Positions 1-10,330 are shown, numbered from the stretch's first letter. The stretch: DNA of 64,000 nt from Rubrobacter xylanophilus DSM 9941 (GCF_000014185.1 NC_008148.1:2770001-2834000); one strand, 5' to 3'. Notes: a model not told the origin generated them from the letters alone. Program-made: numbers and translations.

Positions 1-1
1 C

Positions 2-634
2 CTCCTCACCACCGGCTTCGGGATCGCCTACTCCAAGACCTTCAAGCGCCACGCCCTGCTCGGCAACCTCGACCGGGGTCTTTTGGCCTGCTTCACCGTG
101 CTCTTCGGGGCGGCGGCCGCGCACGCCCTCGGCTGGAGCTGGGGGCTGCTGGCGCTGCTTGGGACCTTCTTCTTCCACGACAGCGCCTCGAACCTCATCG
201 GGGCCATCCGCGACGCCGAGGGCGACCGCGAGGCCGGCTACGGGACGGTGCCGGCGGTCTACGGCGTGGCGCGCTCCGTGAGGATCTCGGGCGCCCTCAC
301 CCTCGCCTGGCTGGCCTTCGCCATGCCGCTTTTCGTCTACTACCGCGAGCGGGCCGTCCCGGCGGCGCTCTTCGCGGTGGCGGTGCTGCTCACCGGGCTG
401 GCCTACTTCATGCTGCTCGCCCACGGCGAGGGGGGCCCCGACCGCCAGCAGGCCCTGGGGGCGCACAAGGTCATGGTCGCCGAGCGGCTCGTGCTGAGCG
501 CGGCGGTCGCCGCGATCCACGGCCCGGCCCCGGTGGTCCTGGGGGCGCTCGCCGCGGCGCTGGCGCTGACACAGACCGCCCAGCTGCTGCTCAGGGACCG
601 CTACGAGTTCGGCCCGGGCCGGACGCAGTCGTGA
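2..634 (+). CDS. UbiA-family prenyltransferase (3' part)
   Basis: This is the C-terminal part of a membrane prenyltransferase; the start lies before the window. The frame opens with YSKTFKRHALLGNLDRG, matching the YS-x3-KR loop of UbiA proteins, and later holds DAEGDREAGYG, the second Asp-rich motif that binds Mg and prenyl diphosphate. Four to five hydrophobic segments follow. UbiA enzymes attach isoprenoid chains to aromatic or polar acceptors for quinone, heme or lipid synthesis. The acceptor cannot be told from this part. The next gene is a separate membrane protein on the same strand about 120 bases later. Confidence 0.85.
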   Translation, partial: LLTTGFGIAYSKTFKRHALLGNLDRGLLACFTVLFGAAAAHALGWSWGLLALLGTFFFHDSASNLIGAIRDAEGDREAGYGTVPAVYGVARSVRISGALTLAWLAFAMPLFVYYRERAVPAALFAVAVLLTGLAYFMLLAHGEGGPDRQQALGAHKVMVAERLVLSAAVAAIHGPAPVVLGALAAALALTQTAQLLLRDRYEFGPGRTQS

Positions 635-753
635 GCGGCCCGCGGGGCCCCAACCGGAGCTTCTCCGAACGTTGACGCCGGGCCGTGCCGAACCGGTAGA
701 CTCGGGCGGAGCATGCGCCAAAGAAGGAGAGAGGCAAGAGGAGAGGGGGCCCT

Positions 754-1749
754 CTGGAGCGGCTCAGCGCCATAGCCGCCTTCGTCGGGCGCCACCGCTA
801 CCTGGTCGGCGCGGCCCTCAGCGCGCTCCTCACCGCGGCCGCGGTGGCGGTCGTCGCCCGCAGGGTGGGGAGGGCGCCCGAGATAGAGAGCTACTGGCCG
901 CTGGCCGTGGCGGCGGGGGCCTCGCTCCTCTCCTGGTGGCTGCAGGGCCTCATCGCGGCGGTGCTGGCGCTCCCCCAGCTCGGGAAGCTGCAGGTTCTGG
1001 ACATGACGAGGGTCTACCTGGCTGGGGCCTTCGTGGGCGGCATCTCGCCCGTGCGTGGCGGGGAGATCCCGGTAGAGGTGCTCCTGCTGCGGCGCCTCGG
1101 GCTCCCCGTGGCCGTGGGGAGCATCGTGGTGGTCACCCGCGGGATGCTCAACGTCTCGGTCGTCGTGGTCTCGGCCGCCGCGGTGCTCGTCTTCTTCCCG
1201 GAGCTCGCCCGGGTGGGGAGCTGGCAGCTGCTCGCCGGGGCGCTGGCGGTCGGCGCGCTCTGGGCGCTGCTCGCCCTGCTGGCGCGGAGGCTCGGGCTGC
1301 GCCGCAGGGGGCAGGAGGAACGCCCCCGGGGGCGTTGGCGCTCGCTCGTCTCCGGCTTTCTGGACGAGATGCGCGAGGCCTTCGCGCTCTTCTTCCAGCC
1401 GGGCCGCCGGAGGCTGCTGGCCTGCGCCGCCGGGCTCACGCTGGCCTACTGGGCCTTCCGGCTCTCCTTCGGCCCGCTGGCGCTGATGACGGCGGGCTAC
1501 GGTGGGGACTGGGTCCCCGTGGTCGTCGCGCAGCTGCTGCTGGTGACCTTCGTGCTCCCCCTCGCCCCCACCCCGGGCGGGGCGGGAGCGGCAGAGCTGG
1601 GCTTCGCCGCGCTCATGAGCGCCCACGCCTCGCACGCCACCGTGCTGAGCGGGGTCATCGTCTACGTGGGGCTCTCGCACTACCTGCCGACGGTGGCGGG
1701 GGCCCTGGTCGCGGGCCGCCAGCTCGTGCGGAGGGGGAGCGGGCCGTGA
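754..1749 (+). CDS. YbhN/UPF0104-type flippase-like membrane protein
   Basis: Integral membrane protein of the lysylphosphatidylglycerol-synthase transmembrane (YbhN/AglD-like) family, thought to move or modify lipids. The family signature GGISPVRGGEIPVEVLLLRR is in the first third and PLAPTPGGAGAAELGF near the end. About eight hydrophobic segments span roughly 330 residues. The first ATG/GTG/TTG in frame is GTG at 844, but that would cut the first membrane helix in half. The frame is open from 700, and CTG at 754, ten bases after GAGGAG, restores the expected start (LERLSAIAAFVGRHRYLVG). I therefore infer a CTG start. It follows the UbiA gene, consistent with a lipid role. Confidence 0.8.
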   Translation: MERLSAIAAFVGRHRYLVGAALSALLTAAAVAVVARRVGRAPEIESYWPLAVAAGASLLSWWLQGLIAAVLALPQLGKLQVLDMTRVYLAGAFVGGISPVRGGEIPVEVLLLRRLGLPVAVGSIVVVTRGMLNVSVVVVSAAAVLVFFPELARVGSWQLLAGALAVGALWALLALLARRLGLRRRGQEERPRGRWRSLVSGFLDEMREAFALFFQPGRRRLLACAAGLTLAYWAFRLSFGPLALMTAGYGGDWVPVVVAQLLLVTFVLPLAPTPGGAGAAELGFAALMSAHASHATVLSGVIVYVGLSHYLPTVAGALVAGRQLVRRGSGP

Positions 1750-1813
1750 CGGGCTCCCCGCCCCCGACCGCAAGACCCGCCGCCGCGGGCGCCGCGCGGC
1801 GCCCTTCTGGCCC

Positions 1814-2419
1814 TCACCGCGCCAGGGCGTGGTACTCCTCGTTGGGGATCATGCCGCACGCCAGCGACATGCGGTTGGTAAAGTTGTACATGGAGGCTAT
1901 CTCGATCACGTCCCACACCTCCTCCCGGGCGAGCCCGAGCCCGCAGAGCCGCTCGATGTCCTCCGGGGAGCACTCCAGGGGCTCCCGCGTGATCTTTACG
2001 GCGAAGTCCAGGATGGCGGTGCGCCGCTCGTCGAGCCCGGCCCGCCGGTAGTCCAGGGTGATGCGGTCGGCGAGGATGGGGTCCCCGAGGGCCTCCCGCA
2101 GCGCCGCGCCGTGGGCTACCAGGCAGTAGAGGCAGCCGTTGGCCATGGAGACGGCCACCGCGATCATCTCCCGCTCGGCGGCGTCGAGGTTCTCGGTGGG
2201 CTCGTGCAGCTGCCTGTAGTGGTCGAACCAGGCGCTGAGCCTCTCGGGACGGAAGGAGTAGGCCCGGAAGACGTTGGGGACAAAGCCGAGCTTCTCGCGG
2301 GCCTTGCGGAAGAGCCCCTGCAGATCCTCGGGGAGCTCGCTCTCCTCCGGCACCGGGAACCAGCTTATGGGGACCTCCCCCCTCCGAGAGCCCGCCGCGC
2401 GCCGCTCCGTATCGGTCAT
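1814..2419 (-). CDS. Peroxidase-related AhpD/CMD-domain protein
   Basis: Carboxymuconolactone decarboxylase/AhpD-fold protein of about 201 residues. The motif [11 protein letters not shown] holds the redox Cys-x2-Cys and the downstream His of alkylhydroperoxidase D-like enzymes, which reduce peroxides through the Cys pair. The N-terminal stretch [20 protein letters not shown] is typical of the 'uncharacterised peroxidase-related' subfamily. The ATG at 2419 is preceded by GAGGAGGC. The frame continues upstream without a stop, but that part is compositional noise. It ends 20 bases before the aldo/keto reductase start-side neighbour in the same direction, so the two may share a transcript. The substrate is unknown. 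Confidence 0.85.
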   Translation of the reverse strand: MTDTERRAAGSRRGEVPISWFPVPEESELPEDLQGLFRKAREKLGFVPNVFRAYSFRPERLSAWFDHYRQLHEPTENLDAAEREMIAVAVSMANGCLYCLVAHGAALREALGDPILADRITLDYRRAGLDERRTAILDFAVKITREPLECSPEDIERLCGLGLAREEVWDVIEIASMYNFTNRMSLACGMIPNEEYHALAR

Positions 2420-2439
2420 CTCTTCGCAGCCTCCTCTCC

Positions 2440-3423
<984 letters not shown>

Positions 3424-3627
3424 CGCCCCTCCTCTCGCGCCGACCTCTCCACGGGAGAAGAGTCTACCCCTGCACGGGCGGCCGCGCACGGGTAGACTCT
3501 TCCACACGACGCCGAGAGCGAGAGGAGGTTCTGCGCCTTCCCGGAGGAGGCCCGCAAGAACGCCGGAGGGACGGGGGAGTTCACGCTCTCCTCCCCCGCG
3601 CGCGGCTTCGCGCGCACCGTCGCCCGC

Positions 3628-4167
3628 GTGCTGGTGCGCCCGGGCGAGTACTTCCGCTCCACAGACCCCCGGGGAGGGTTCGCCGCCCCGCTGGTCTTCG
3701 CGCTGGTCTGCTCGGCGGTCTCCGCCCCGCTCGGGGCACTGCTCGCCCCCTACGACCCGCTCGGCTCGCGGGGGGGCGCCCTCGCGCCGGAGGTCCCCGC
3801 CGGGTGGTTCGCGGAGACCGGCGCGGTGGCCGGGGCGCTGCTCGTCCTCTTCGTCGCGCTCGTGGTGCTGCTGCTCCTGCTGCTCGGCATCTACCTGGGC
3901 GCCGGGGTCTGCCACCTGCTGGTGCTGCTGCTCGCCGGCGGGCGGCACGCGGGCTTCAACGCGACCTTCAAGGCCTACGCCTACTCCTCGGCGGCCTCGC
4001 TCCTGGCGTGGGTGCCGGTGGCGGGATATGCGGCCTCCCTCTACGGCCTGTACCTGCTCTTCGTGGGCCTCCGGGAGCTGCACCGGATCTCTCCGGCGCG
4101 GGCCGCGCTGGCCGTCGCGCCGCTGGCGCTCGTCCAGATCCTCTCCCTCGCCGCCCTCTTCTCCTAG
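3628..4167 (+). CDS. Yip1-domain membrane protein
   Basis: Yip1-family integral membrane protein of about 179 residues with four to five hydrophobic segments. The opening [11 protein letters not shown] then [12 protein letters not shown] is typical of bacterial Yip1 proteins. The function in bacteria is unknown. GTG at 3628 is the first ordinary start in the frame, but the frame is open back to 3496. The codons before it read [19 protein letters not shown], which looks like genuine protein and follows strong SD-like GGAGGAGG at 3541. The true start may be a non-standard codon further upstream. It is followed by a decayed ABC-transporter remnant. Confidence 0.7.
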   Translation: MLVRPGEYFRSTDPRGGFAAPLVFALVCSAVSAPLGALLAPYDPLGSRGGALAPEVPAGWFAETGAVAGALLVLFVALVVLLLLLLGIYLGAGVCHLLVLLLAGGRHAGFNATFKAYAYSSAASLLAWVPVAGYAASLYGLYLLFVGLRELHRISPARAALAVAPLALVQILSLAALFS

Positions 4168-4261
4168 GCTCGACCCTTACGCGGGGGAAGGCCGTACGGC
4201 GCGGACCGCCGGACGGCAGCAACGAACGGAGGCCCGCGGCCCGACGAAGAGGTGCGGCGGC

Positions 4262-4616
4262 GTGCTCGCTGCAGAAGGCCTCGACCTCACGGTGCGCCGG
4301 AGGGAGGTCTACGGCTTCCCCGGGCCAAACGGCGCGGGCAAGACCACCGCCTTGAGGCTGCCGCTCGGCCTGCCCGGCCCACCGCGGGCTCCGAGCGCGC
4401 GTGCTCGGGGAGGAGCCGGGCGGCCCCGCGGCGCTCGCCGGGGTGGGGTCGAGGAGGCGCTGGCGGGCCGTGGAGTTACCGGAGAGGGCCGGCTTCGCGC
4501 TCGCGCCCCTCTTCCGGGGCGCGGCGCTCGCCGCCGGGCTCGCGTGGGTCGCTCGCGGTGGAGAGGCACCCTCCCCGCCGCGACGTCACCTGAGCCCGGG
4601 GCGGCCCTCCGAGTAG
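4262..4616 (+). pseudogene. Decayed ABC-transporter ATPase/permease remnant
   Basis: The first 40 codons from GTG 4262 read [20 protein letters not shown] then GPNGAGKTT, an ABC ATPase start with a Walker A motif (family consensus [12 protein letters not shown], here with Pro for Leu). The match then jumps to another frame, where [17 protein letters not shown] continues a typical ABC sequence after the 'PTAGSVRVLG' region. No Q-loop, signature or Walker B follows. Instead the frame runs into [20 protein letters not shown], which looks like a permease helix, and stops at 4616. I read this as a frameshifted and internally deleted ATPase-permease unit. The tail overlaps the end of nadE on the other strand. 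Confidence 0.75.
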
Positions 4617-6319
4617 CGGTTCGTGATCGGCATGCGGCGGTCGCGCCCGAAGGCCCGGGTGGTCACCTTTATGCCGACCGGCGCCTGGCGGCGCTTGTAC
4701 TCCGCGCGGTCCACCATCCGCACGACCCGCCGCACGTCCTCCTCCTCGAAGCCCATCGCCACGATCTCCCCCACCCCCTTGTCGTCCTCGACGTAGGCCT
4801 CGAGGATGGGGTCGAGCACCTCGTAGGGCGGCAGGGAGTCCACGTCCCTCTGGCCGGGCCTCAGCTCGGCCGAGGGCTCCTTGGTGAGCACCGACTCCGG
4901 GATCACCTCGCGGCCCTCCGCCTCGTTCACGTACCGCGCCACCCGGTAGACGAGCGTCTTGGGGACGTCCTTGAGCACCGAGAAGCCCCCCGCCATGTCG
5001 CCGTAGAGGGTGGAGTAGCCGACGCTCATCTCGCTCTTGTTGCCGGTGGAGAGCGCGATCCATCCGAACTTGTTGGAGAGGGCCATCACGATGTTGCCCC
5101 GGATGCGCGCCTGGATGTTCTCCTCGGTGACGTCCTCGGGCAGCCCCCGGAACACCTCCGCGAGCATCTCCCGGTAGGCGTCGAAGGCGCGCCCTATGGG
5201 GATGACCCGCACGTCTATCCCCAGATTCTTGGCGACCGCCCGGGCGTCGGCGTTGGAGGCCTCGGAGGTGTAGCGGCTCGGCATCAGGACCCCGGTCACG
5301 TTCTCGGGGCCCAGGGCGCGCGCCGCCACGGCCGCGGTGAGTGAGGAGTCTATACCGCCCGAGAGGCCGAGCACCGCGCGGGAGAAGCCGTTCTTGCGGA
5401 AGTAGTCCCGGAGGCCGAGCACCAGGGCCTCCAGCACCTCCCCCTCCTCGGGCAGAAGCTCCTCCGCCCGCGGCTCCCGGGACTGGGCTGGCTCCCGCCT
5501 CTCCCGGAAGCCGGGGACTTCCACCACCTCGGGCTCGGTCTCCAGCTCCTCCTTGCGCGGGCGGGACTCGTGCAGGCGCTGCACGAGCGCCTCCTCCGGG
5601 TAGAGGTCCACGAAGAGCAGGTCCTCCTCGAACTGCCGGGCGCGGGCCAGGAGCCGCCCCTCCGGGTCGAAGACGACCGAGTGCCCGTCGAAGACCAGCT
5701 CGTCCTGCCCCCCCACCAGGTTGCAGAAGAGCACGTAGCAGCCGTAGTCCGAGGCCCGCACGCTGAGCATCCTCTCCCGCAGGGCGCCCTTGCGCCGATG
5801 ATAGGGGGAGGCGGAGATGTTGAGCAGGACGCTCGCCCCGGCGAGCGCCTGCTCCCGCGCCGGGCCCCCCGGGTACCAGATGTCCTCGCAGACGCTCACC
5901 CCCACCAGCGTCCCGTCCAGCCGCAGCACCGGGGCGCCCCCTCCCTCCCTGAAGTACCGGTTCTCGTCGAAGACGCCGTAGTTGGGCAGGTAGCGCTTGT
6001 GGTAGCGGTGCAGCACCCGCCCGCCGGAGATGACGGCGCAGGCGTTGAACAGGTCGGTCCCCAAGTCCACGAAGCCCACCGCGGCGACCGCCCCCTCCGG
6101 CACCCGGGCGGCCACCTCCTCGAGCGCCGCCAGGTTGTCGTGGACGAAGCCGGGGCGCAGCAGCAGGTCCTCGGGCGGGTAGCCGGTGAGGGCCAGCTCG
6201 GGGAAGGCGACGAGCTCTGCCCCTCCCCGGAGGGCCCGCTCGAGCGTCCCGGAGACCCTCTCGGCGTTGCCCCAGATGTCCCCGACGGTGGTGTTGATCT
6301 GGGCGAGGGCGACCCGCAT
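4586..6319 (-). CDS. nadE: Glutamine-dependent NAD+ synthetase
   Basis: Makes NAD+ from nicotinic acid adenine dinucleotide, ATP and glutamine in the cytosol. The N-terminal half (residues 1 to about 260) is a nitrilase-fold glutaminase, with Glu in [18 protein letters not shown], Lys in [14 protein letters not shown] and Cys in GVSVCEDIW. The C-terminal half is the synthetase, with the ATP-pyrophosphatase loop [11 protein letters not shown], then [18 protein letters not shown] and [14 protein letters not shown]. The length of 577 residues is normal for the two-domain bacterial form. ATG at 6319 starts the conserved [13 protein letters not shown]; the longer open frame upstream lacks similarity. 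Nothing suggests an operon partner. Confidence 0.97.
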   Translation of the reverse strand: MRVALAQINTTVGDIWGNAERVSGTLERALRGGAELVAFPELALTGYPPEDLLLRPGFVHDNLAALEEVAARVPEGAVAAVGFVDLGTDLFNACAVISGGRVLHRYHKRYLPNYGVFDENRYFREGGGAPVLRLDGTLVGVSVCEDIWYPGGPAREQALAGASVLLNISASPYHRRKGALRERMLSVRASDYGCYVLFCNLVGGQDELVFDGHSVVFDPEGRLLARARQFEEDLLFVDLYPEEALVQRLHESRPRKEELETEPEVVEVPGFRERREPAQSREPRAEELLPEEGEVLEALVLGLRDYFRKNGFSRAVLGLSGGIDSSLTAAVAARALGPENVTGVLMPSRYTSEASNADARAVAKNLGIDVRVIPIGRAFDAYREMLAEVFRGLPEDVTEENIQARIRGNIVMALSNKFGWIALSTGNKSEMSVGYSTLYGDMAGGFSVLKDVPKTLVYRVARYVNEAEGREVIPESVLTKEPSAELRPGQRDVDSLPPYEVLDPILEAYVEDDKGVGEIVAMGFEEEDVRRVVRMVDRAEYKRRQAPVGIKVTTRAFGRDRRMPITNRYSEGRPGLR

Positions 6320-6386
6320 GCGCCCATGATAAGCCCTGCCGCGGCCCGTGTCAGCAGCGGGGCGGCGGGATAGAATCCGGTGCGCC

Positions 6387-6818
6387 ATGGAGCAAGACGC
6401 CACCCGGAAGGCCCTGCTCTCCTCGGGCGCCTCGGCCGCGGAGGGGCTCCTGCGCGCCTGCTCCTCCGGCGACGGCCCGCAGCGCCTGCAGATGGTGCGC
6501 GACCTGGCGCAGGACCTGAAGCGCCAGCTGGAGGCGCTCTCCTCCCTCCCCCGCGCGGAGGCCTCCTCCGACGCCCTGGCGGAGGCGGCGCTGCGCTGCG
6601 GGGACGTGGCGACGCTCGCCGCCTGCAACGCCGGCGCGCTGCCCCCGGAGGGTCGCGACCTGGCGCTCGAGGCCGCCCGCAGGGCGCGGGAGGTCACCGC
6701 GGGCGTGCTGGCCGGTCTGGAGCGGGAGGGGGAGGCCCCGGAGAACGCCCTGCGGGACGCGCGGAGCGCCGACTGGCGGGCCTCCCTCGCCCTGCGGCAG
6801 CTCGGGGAGAGGGCCTAG
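6387..6818 (+). CDS. Small helical hypothetical protein
   Basis: About 143 residues, rich in Ala, Leu, Glu and Arg, with no signal peptide, membrane segment or family motif I can name. The pattern suggests an all-helical bundle, beginning EQDATRKALLSSGASAAEGL. ATG at 6387 lies ten bases after TAGAAT (6371-6376) with no Shine-Dalgarno sequence, so a leaderless or nearly leaderless mRNA is likely, and this supports the gene being real. Its TAG stop overlaps the stop of the convergent Nudix gene in a shared CTAG. Function unknown. Confidence 0.65.
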   Translation: MEQDATRKALLSSGASAAEGLLRACSSGDGPQRLQMVRDLAQDLKRQLEALSSLPRAEASSDALAEAALRCGDVATLAACNAGALPPEGRDLALEAARRAREVTAGVLAGLEREGEAPENALRDARSADWRASLALRQLGERA

Positions 6819-7444
6819 AAGAGGAAGATTCGCCCCACCCTCTCGCCGCCCAGCGCCCGGCGGGCCGCCGCGACGACCTCCCCCACCCCCTTGTCCGGGA
6901 CGAGCTCCGCGAGCCGCACCCGGGCAGGGGTCGCGCGGCCGTCCGCGTACTCCACGGCCCGGGCCTCCCCCTCGCGCAGCAGCCGCCCGGCCTCGGACAG
7001 GGAGAGCGCCACCAGCGAGGCAACCTCCTCCCGCTGCAGCCGGAAGCGGAGGGGGGGCGTGTGGTCCACGAGGAGGAACACGTAGTGGAGCTCCCGGTCG
7101 CATCCCTGCGGTATCTCCTGCTCTATCCGGCGGGTGCCCAGCGGGATGAGGCGCGAGGGGTCCGGGCGCAGACCGAGCTCCTCCTCGAGCTCCCGCAGCC
7201 CGTCGAGCGGCTCCTCGCCGCTCCTGAGGTGCCCGGCGGCGGTAACGTCCAGGTAGCCCGGCCAGGTGTCCTTGCCCGCCGCCCGGCGCTGGAGGAGCAG
7301 GTAGGGCTCCCCGGCGGCGTCCCTCCCGCAGACCCAGCAGTGAAAGCACCGGTGCCAGAGGCCCCGCCGGTGGGCCTCCTCCTTGGGGACCGCAAGCCCG
7401 GTCCTGTCGCCCCGCGCGTCCAGAACGTCTACCAGCTCGCCCAT
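6815..7444 (-). CDS. Nudix hydrolase, Idi-like/YfcD type
   Basis: Cytosolic Nudix enzyme of about 209 residues. The Nudix box is complete: GHLRSGEEPLDGLRELEEEL followed by GL, with REL..EE supplying the metal ligands. The N-terminal part (ELVDVLDARGDRTGLAVPKE, then HRCFHCWV) is typical of the isopentenyl-diphosphate-isomerase-like Nudix branch, whose members mostly hydrolyse nucleotide or other diphosphates rather than isomerise IPP. The substrate is unknown. ATG at 7444. The gene is convergent with the small helical protein, sharing a CTAG stop, and divergent from the dehydrogenase at 7545. It is one of five Nudix domains in the window. Confidence 0.9.
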   Translation of the reverse strand: MGELVDVLDARGDRTGLAVPKEEAHRRGLWHRCFHCWVCGRDAAGEPYLLLQRRAAGKDTWPGYLDVTAAGHLRSGEEPLDGLRELEEELGLRPDPSRLIPLGTRRIEQEIPQGCDRELHYVFLLVDHTPPLRFRLQREEVASLVALSLSEAGRLLREGEARAVEYADGRATPARVRLAELVPDKGVGEVVAAARRALGGERVGRIFLF

Positions 7445-7544
7445 CGCCCAGAGGGTAGCACCGGAGGCGGCGGGAGGCCGCCCGGGCCGGTAGGATAACC
7501 GCGGGAACGCGAGCGAGAAGCGGCGGCGAGGGAGGTTGGATGAG

Positions 7545-8576
7545 ATGACGACCGTGTTGGTGGCGGTCCCCCTCGGGCAGGAGAGCCTGCGCAGGATCCG
7601 GGAGGCAGACCCCCGGGTGAGGGTCGTCTACAGGGAGGAGCTCGTCCCGCCGCCCCGGTGGGAGGGGGACCTGGTGGGCGAGCCGGGGTGGCGGCCGGGC
7701 CCGGAGGAGGAGCGGGAGCTGCTCGAGCTGCTCGCCGGGGCCGAGGTGCTCCTGGACTTCCCCAAGATCCGAAGGCCCCTGCCGGAGGTCGCGCCCCGGC
7801 TGCGCTGGGTGCAGGGGAGCATGGCCGGGGCAGGGCCGGTGGCCGCCCGGGCCGGGCTGCTCGACACCGACGTGGCAATCACCACCGCCAGCGGCGTCTT
7901 CTCCAACCCGCTCGCCGAGTTCGTGCTCGGGGGGATGCTCCACCACGCCAAGGACTTCGAGCGGCTGCGCAGGAACCGGCTGGCCCGCCGGTGGAGCGAG
8001 GAGCCCACCGGGACCCTCGAGGGCAAGACCCTGTGCATCGTGGGGATGGGGAGCATCGGGCGGGCCATCGCCGCGCGGGCGAAGCCCTTCGGGATGCGCA
8101 TCGTCGGCGTCAAGCGCACCGTTCGCCAGGACGACCCGGCGTGGGAGCACGCCGACGAGCTGCTCCCGGTCGGGAAGCTGCGCGCGGCGCTCTCCAGCGC
8201 CGACTACGTGGCGCTCACCCTCCCCCACACCCCGGAGACGGAGCGACTGTTCGACGAGGAGACCATAGCCGCCATCAAGCCCGGGGCCTACTTCGCCAAC
8301 GTGGGGCGCGGGGCGGTGGTGGACGAGGCGGCGCTCGTGCGGGCGCTCCGGAGCGGCCGCCTCTCCGGGGCGGCGCTGGACGTCTTCGAGACCGAGCCGC
8401 TCCCGCGGGAGAGCCCACTCTGGGAGCTGGAGAACGTCATCATAAGCCCCCACTCCACGGACAACGTGCCCCGGCTCATGGAGGAGAAGCTCGTGGGGCT
8501 CTTCTGCGAGAACCTGCGGCGCTACCTGGCCGGGGAGGAGCTGATCAACGTGCTGGACAAGCGCCTGCTCTACTAG
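7545..8576 (+). CDS. D-2-hydroxyacid dehydrogenase
   Basis: NAD(P)-dependent oxidoreductase that interconverts a 2-oxoacid and a D-2-hydroxyacid. The N-terminal catalytic part holds the family segments up to ASGVFSNPLAEFVLGGML. The Rossmann part begins LCIVGMGSIGRAIAARAKPF (GxGxxG). The catalytic region includes NVGRGAVVDE, Glu in DVFETEPLP and His in SPHSTDN. Length is about 343 residues, normal for the family. ATG at 7545 follows GGAGG with a nine-base gap. A TTG at 7536 is in frame but sits on the SD. The substrate is not predictable; close relatives act on glyoxylate, hydroxypyruvate or similar acids. Confidence 0.93.
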   Translation: MTTVLVAVPLGQESLRRIREADPRVRVVYREELVPPPRWEGDLVGEPGWRPGPEEERELLELLAGAEVLLDFPKIRRPLPEVAPRLRWVQGSMAGAGPVAARAGLLDTDVAITTASGVFSNPLAEFVLGGMLHHAKDFERLRRNRLARRWSEEPTGTLEGKTLCIVGMGSIGRAIAARAKPFGMRIVGVKRTVRQDDPAWEHADELLPVGKLRAALSSADYVALTLPHTPETERLFDEETIAAIKPGAYFANVGRGAVVDEAALVRALRSGRLSGAALDVFETEPLPRESPLWELENVIISPHSTDNVPRLMEEKLVGLFCENLRRYLAGEELINVLDKRLLY

Positions 8577-8631
8577 GGAGAGGGTTTGTCAAAGCGGGCC
8601 GGATGGTATATCGTCAGCGGTGATACGGGAT

Positions 8632-8712
8632 GAGCCGCAGCGAGACATCGAGTACCAGCGCGCCCTGCGAGGCAGGGCGCGCCCGCAAGGTCTCCCATAG
8701 CGAGGAGCGGCC
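8632..8712 (+). promoter_or_regulatory. Structured 5' leader of the CorC-like gene
   Basis: The leader upstream of the gene at 8713 can fold as three nested stems. They are CCGC 8635-8638 with GCGG 8707-8710, GAGAC 8642-8646 with GTCTC 8690-8694, and an 11-bp perfect GC hairpin, 8658-8668 with 8672-8682, around a three-base loop. The outer stem overlaps the end of the SD GAGGAG at 8702-8707, so folding could limit translation. A possible -10 (TATATC near 8608) lies upstream. I could not match it to a known riboswitch class. Regulation by an ion or by temperature is inference only. Confidence 0.45.
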
Positions 8713-10062
8713 CTGGAAGAGCTGATCCTCCCCATCCTCAGGATACTGGCCGCGCTCGTGCTGGTCGCCCTCAACGGGCTCTTCGTGGCCGCCGAGTTCT
8801 CCTTCGTCAAGATCCGGCCCACCCAGATAGACCGGCTGGAGGAGGAGCGGCGCTTCGGGGCCGGGCTGGTCAGGGAGGCGACCGGCAAGCTGGACGCCTA
8901 CCTGGCTGTCTGCCAGCTCGGGATCACCATCTCCTCCCTGGGGCTCGGCGCGCTGGCCGAGCCGGTGGTGGACCACGTGATCGTGAGGCCCCTCCTCACC
9001 TCCGTGCTTGAGCCCTCGGAGGCCGTCATCCACGCCGTCTCCTTCCCGGTGGCCTTCGGCCTGGTCTCCTTCATGCACGTGGTCTTCGGCGAGCTCGCCC
9101 CCAAGAGCATCGCCATCCAGAGGGCCGAGAGGACCGCGCTCGTCGTCGCGCCGTTCATGAAGTTCGCCTACTACGTGCTGCTCCCGCTCACCGCGGTGTT
9201 CAACGGCACGGCCAACGCCTTCACCCGCCTGCTCGGCATCCCCCCGGCCCGCGAGGGGGACGAGACGCACACAGAAGACGAGATCCGGACCCTCCTGCGG
9301 CAGTCCGCCCGGCAGGGGATGGTCGAGGAGGACGAGGAGGAGATGGTCGACGCGGTCTTCGAGCTCAACGACAAGGTGGCCCGCGAGATCATGGTTCCCC
9401 GCCCGGACGTGGTCTCGATTCCGGCGAGCATGGGCCTGAAGGAGCTCGTCTCGGTGGCCGCGGCGGGCAACTACACCCGCTACCCGGTCTACGAGGACGA
9501 CGCGCCGGACAGGGTGATAGGCATGGTCCATGCGAAGGACGTCCTGCGGGCGGTGGAGTCCGCCGGCGGGGTCGAGGCCGACATCACCGCCCGCGACCTG
9601 CTGCGCGAGGTGCTCGTCGTCCCCGAGAACCGCCCGATAGACGAGATCCTGGAGGACTTCCAGGACAAGGAGATGCAGATGGCGGTGGTCATCGACGAGT
9701 GGGGCTCCTTCGAGGGGGTGTTCACCATCGAGGACATCCTGGAGGAGATCGTCGGCGAGATCCGGGACGAGTTCGACGAGGAGGAGCCCGCCATAAGCCG
9801 GCTGCCGGACGGCTCCTACTCGATAGACGGCAGGATCCCGATAGGCGTGGTGAACGAGGCGCTGGGCACCGGCTTCGAGAGCGAGGACTTCGACACCATC
9901 GGCGGGCTGGTGCTCGGCCAGCTGGGCCGGGCGCCGGAGGTGGGCGACGAGGTGGTCCTGGACGGCTACGCGCTGCGGGTGGAGGACGTGGACGGGCCGC
10001 GGGTCTCCCAGCTCCTGGCCCGCCACCTCCCCGACTCCCCGGAGGAGGGGGAGGAGGGGTAG
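8713..10062 (+). CDS. CNNM/CorC-HlyC-type transporter-associated membrane protein
   Basis: Membrane protein with an N-terminal DUF21 (CNNM) domain of about four helices (ALNGLFVAAEFSFVKIRPTQ), then a CBS pair (MVPRPDVVSIPASMGLKELV and REVLVVPENRPIDEILEDFQ) and a C-terminal CorC_HlyC domain (LPDGSYSIDGRIPIGVVNEA). The family is linked to Mg or Co efflux; CBS domains sense adenine nucleotides. The first ordinary start is GTG 8758, which would remove half of helix one. CTG at 8713, seven bases after GAGGAG, gives the typical LEELILPILRILAALVLV start, so I infer CTG. Length is then about 449 residues. A structured leader precedes it. Confidence 0.9.
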   Translation: MEELILPILRILAALVLVALNGLFVAAEFSFVKIRPTQIDRLEEERRFGAGLVREATGKLDAYLAVCQLGITISSLGLGALAEPVVDHVIVRPLLTSVLEPSEAVIHAVSFPVAFGLVSFMHVVFGELAPKSIAIQRAERTALVVAPFMKFAYYVLLPLTAVFNGTANAFTRLLGIPPAREGDETHTEDEIRTLLRQSARQGMVEEDEEEMVDAVFELNDKVAREIMVPRPDVVSIPASMGLKELVSVAAAGNYTRYPVYEDDAPDRVIGMVHAKDVLRAVESAGGVEADITARDLLREVLVVPENRPIDEILEDFQDKEMQMAVVIDEWGSFEGVFTIEDILEEIVGEIRDEFDEEEPAISRLPDGSYSIDGRIPIGVVNEALGTGFESEDFDTIGGLVLGQLGRAPEVGDEVVLDGYALRVEDVDGPRVSQLLARHLPDSPEEGEEG

Positions 10063-10066
10063 CCCC

Positions 10067-10330
10067 TCAGCCGCCCGCCGGGGTACGCCCCTCCCCCTTG
10101 CGGTCCGCGAGCAGCCGGAGGAGCGCCAGCAGGCTCACCAGCGTCCACACCCCCTCGAGCAGCAGGAAGCCCCACTGGCGCTCGACGACGGCCACGAAGG
10201 ACAGCAGCCCGGCGCCGAGGGTGTTGATCAGGGCGTAGGAGACGTCCTGCGGGCCGATCCAGCGCAGCTGGTTCGCGGCGTAGGCCCCGAGGATCATCAG
10301 CGCCCCGAGCACCGAGAGCGCCTGTATCAC
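10067..10330 (-). CDS. CBU_0592-like small membrane protein
   Basis: About 87 residues with three hydrophobic helices and a charged C-terminus. The sequence IQALSVLGALMILGAYAANQ then PQDVSYALINTLGAGLLSFV is typical of the small CBU_0592-type family of unknown function. GTG at 10330 overlaps the TGA of the upstream 23-codon peptide gene (GTGA), which points to translational coupling. It is the last gene of an ABC exporter operon and may be an accessory membrane subunit, though this is inference. Confidence 0.75.
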   Translation of the reverse strand: MIQALSVLGALMILGAYAANQLRWIGPQDVSYALINTLGAGLLSFVAVVERQWGFLLLEGVWTLVSLLALLRLLADRKGEGRTPAGG

